Shown here: positions 62,462 through 64,000 of the stretch, piece after piece
How the letters are laid out: each line of letters starts with the position of its first letter
How positions within the stretch are numbered: position 1 is the stretch's first letter
Origin: CAYULW01 sp964445815
Lineage (GTDB): Bacteria > Bacteroidota > Bacteroidia > Flavobacteriales_E > Vicingaceae
Assembly: GCA_964445815.1 (NCBI GenBank)
Contig: CAYULW010000001.1
Span: 558,001-622,000, forward strand
DNA length: 64,000 nt
Direction: 5' to 3'
The notes under the pieces: generated by a model
The model's database searches: none
What the model was told of the DNA's origin: nothing
What the model saw: only the letters and a program-made list of their open reading frames with translations
Translations under genes and position numbers: made by a program

Positions 62462-63256
62462 ATGAACTTGACTAGAATTCTTTCGAAGTATAAAACTTAT
62501 ACGATCATCTTTTTTACAGGATGTATTCTCTTTTCATGTATTCCAACCAAAAAAGTGGTTTATGTGCAAGATGATGATAAGGAAGGTGAGGTGGCCACAT
62601 ATAAGCCTATTGACTTTCATTATAAGGTAAGCAAAGGAGATCGTTTCTATCTGAAGGTAACCGATATAAGTTCAGGACTTAGTTTTGGAAGTTCGGATAT
62701 TTCTATGCCTAAAGAAGAACAAGCTAATAATGTTATTCAGCAGTCACCTTCAGTACAAGACTATCTTGTTTTAGAAGATGGTACTATAGATTATCCGGTT
62801 ATTGGAAGGATTCCAGCCGAAGGTTTGACAATGGATGAGTTGCAAGCTTCGATCCGAAAAAAATGCGAAGGGTTTATTAGTAATCCGTCAATTAAGCTTT
62901 TCATGACCAATTTCAATGTGACGGTTTTGGGTGAGGTGAATAGCTCAGGTTTTTTTCAATTGATAACAGATCGTCCTACTTTATTTGATGCAATAGGTCA
63001 AGCAAAAGACATGACTGATTTTGCGGATAGAAAGAGAGTGAAAATTATTCGAAGAGTAGGGGACAATGTAACGGTTAAACTCATTGATGTGACGCAGCCT
63101 GGTTTTATTAATTCAGAATATTACTATTTGCACCCAAATGATGTTATTCACGTAATGCCCTTGAAGGTTAAAAAGTACAGTAGTGATAATGCCTTGCCTT
63201 TATTTTTATCGGTTATTACTACCATAGTTACAATTATTTCCATTACATCCAGATAG
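62462..63256 (+). CDS. Polysaccharide export lipoprotein (Wza-like)
   Basis: 264 residues. Lipoprotein signal peptide with Cys at about residue 26 (FTGCILFSCIPTKKV; Cys26 the likely anchor). The Poly_export/PES domain (~45-140: YKVSKGDRFYLKVTD, LVLEDGTIDYPVIGRIPAEGLTMDELQ) is followed by one SLBB-like block (~150-235, FNVTVLGEVNSSGFFQL). A hydrophobic stretch at the end (~247-262) fits the membrane-spanning helix of Wza. Forms the outer-membrane exit for capsule/exopolysaccharide with a Wzc partner. Its TAG stop overlaps the GTG start of the next gene. Confidence 0.9.
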   Translation: MNLTRILSKYKTYTIIFFTGCILFSCIPTKKVVYVQDDDKEGEVATYKPIDFHYKVSKGDRFYLKVTDISSGLSFGSSDISMPKEEQANNVIQQSPSVQDYLVLEDGTIDYPVIGRIPAEGLTMDELQASIRKKCEGFISNPSIKLFMTNFNVTVLGEVNSSGFFQLITDRPTLFDAIGQAKDMTDFADRKRVKIIRRVGDNVTVKLIDVTQPGFINSEYYYLHPNDVIHVMPLKVKKYSSDNALPLFLSVITTIVTIISITSR

Positions 63257-64000
63257 TGAATTTAGAAGAGATAGAACATTCAAATAGACGGGAACTCAGT
63301 AACTTTAAGAGTTCAATAAATACTTATCTTAAAAAGTGGCCCTGGATTTTAGGGTGTGTGGCTGTCTTTTTGATTTTTGCAAAGTTTTACTCAAACTCTA
63401 AAGTAGACTTATATAGGGTAGAGAGTACGGTTCAGGTCAATAAGACCAACCAGATTGAAGATCCAAGTCAACTGATATTGGGTCGTTCGATTTATGGAAG
63501 AAACAATGGTAAAATAAGTGATGAAGCTATTGTTTTTAAATCTTTTCCTTTAATCAGGAAAACACTGATTGATCTAAAGTTTGATGTTTCATATTTTTTG
63601 ATCAATGGTTTTAGAAATGTCGAGATTTATGATGAAAGCCCTGTTGTTTTAAATTTTAATAGAGAAGATGCCTCGAACATACCATACGGTAGCAATTTTG
63701 AGTTAAGATTAAAAGAGCAATCTTTTATTATCAAAGCAGAAAAGCAAAAGAGTGGCGATGATTTTGAAGAAGAGTTTAGATACGGTGAAACAATTGAATT
63801 TAATGGATTTAATTTTCAATTGGATAAGTCAGATAATTTTGATCAATTCGTATCATTTGAGCAGTCCTATCTGATATCACTTAATTCCATAGATAAAATC
63901 AGTTATGCTTATAAGAGTCGATTGAATTTTGAAGAAATTGAACCCTTTTCTTCCATGATTACAATGTCAATGAAGACTAGTGTACCTGAGAAATCCATTG
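63256..64000 (+). CDS. Wzc-type polysaccharide chain-length/tyrosine kinase protein (3' end outside window)
   Basis: Open reading frame from GTG 63256, sharing the G with the wza stop (TAGTG), running to the window end: 248 codons seen. A short charged N-terminus, then a membrane helix (~33-50, WPWILGCVAVFLIFAKFY) and a periplasmic Wzz-like domain (VDLYRVESTVQV, VFKSFPLIRKTLIDL, IYDESPVVLNF). This is the layout of Wzc-type copolymerases, whose C-terminal BY-kinase domain would lie beyond the window. Controls polymer length and export with the Wza-like protein. Confidence 0.88.
   Translation, partial: MNLEEIEHSNRRELSNFKSSINTYLKKWPWILGCVAVFLIFAKFYSNSKVDLYRVESTVQVNKTNQIEDPSQLILGRSIYGRNNGKISDEAIVFKSFPLIRKTLIDLKFDVSYFLINGFRNVEIYDESPVVLNFNREDASNIPYGSNFELRLKEQSFIIKAEKQKSGDDFEEEFRYGETIEFNGFNFQLDKSDNFDQFVSFEQSYLISLNSIDKISYAYKSRLNFEEIEPFSSMITMSMKTSVPEKSI

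Noticed and set aside
1..64000. CRISPR arrays, tRNA or rRNA genes
   Set aside because: No regularly spaced repeats and no tRNA- or rRNA-like sequence were noticed on reading; a covariance-model search was not possible here.

Overview
The window is chromosomal DNA of a Bacteroidota bacterium, most likely a marine Flavobacteriales/Cryomorphaceae-type lineage. Evidence: a complete core type IX secretion system (T9SS) locus (porP/sprF-gldK-gldL-gldM-gldN) plus porV-porU; several secreted proteins ending in T9SS sorting domains (YPNP motif, terminal KxIxx-like strand); Bacteroidota-type LptE, DUF5686 and GroEL genes; AT-rich DNA; and promoters of the Bacteroidota class (TTTG, about 20 bp, TAnnTTTG) rather than E. 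coli -35/-10 boxes. No rRNA, tRNA, CRISPR array, insertion sequence or phage gene was seen, and no stretch above 300 bp lacks a gene or gene remnant.

Layout. 1-2.7 kb: 3' end of ftsZ, an L,D-transpeptidase-like gene, yqeY and a lipoprotein gene. 2.7-9.3 kb (minus): groES-groEL, and a translationally coupled operon miaB - sigma54 activator - lptE - TPR protein - secG. 9.3-18.9 kb (plus): topA, an arginase-fold pseudoenzyme, then porP/sprF and gldKLMN, ending in a strong terminator. 18.9-25 kb: MATE transporter, esterase, ABC-F ATPase, RecQ. 25-30 kb: kdsD-tatC-DUF5686-lptB. 30-31 kb (minus): pssA-purS. 31-37 kb: porV-porU. 37-44 kb: a T9SS-targeted nuclease, lnt, lpdA, hemH and a secreted T9SS cargo followed by a decayed hemH fragment. 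44-47 kb (minus): a Gre-like factor, a lipid A acyltransferase and a membrane glycosyltransferase. 47-53 kb: pabB-tilS-yhhQ and a DsbD with a doubled N-terminal domain. 53-58 kb: a large modular T9SS cargo, then a small STAS/SEC14-like gene lodged between a truncated and an intact copy of a secreted-protein gene. 58-64 kb: gmhA, a double-TonB-domain protein, yifB/comM, an outer-membrane SPOR protein, and the start of a capsule/exopolysaccharide export locus (Wza-like and a Wzc-like gene cut by the window end).

The genes share a strong envelope theme. T9SS motor/ring genes, the PorU/PorV sorting pair, and cargo lie beside LPS synthesis and transport genes (kdsD, gmhA, lptB, lptE, lpxL-like), lipoprotein maturation (lnt), Tat/Sec export (tatC, secG), and polysaccharide export. 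This fits the T9SS mechanism, in which PorU attaches cargo to anionic LPS.

Most unusual observations: (1) two separate places where one lineage-specific gene sits between an intact gene and a same-orientation broken copy of it (hemH at 42.1-44.3 kb; a secreted-protein gene at 56.8-57.9 kb), as if accessory genes arrive by a displacement mechanism that leaves stubs; (2) an arginase-fold protein fused translationally to topA and next to the T9SS core that has lost its metal ligands; (3) a 40-bp near-palindrome between the divergent miaB and topA promoters; (4) a DsbD with tandem N-terminal domains; (5) a receiver-less sigma54 activator embedded in an LPS-transport operon.
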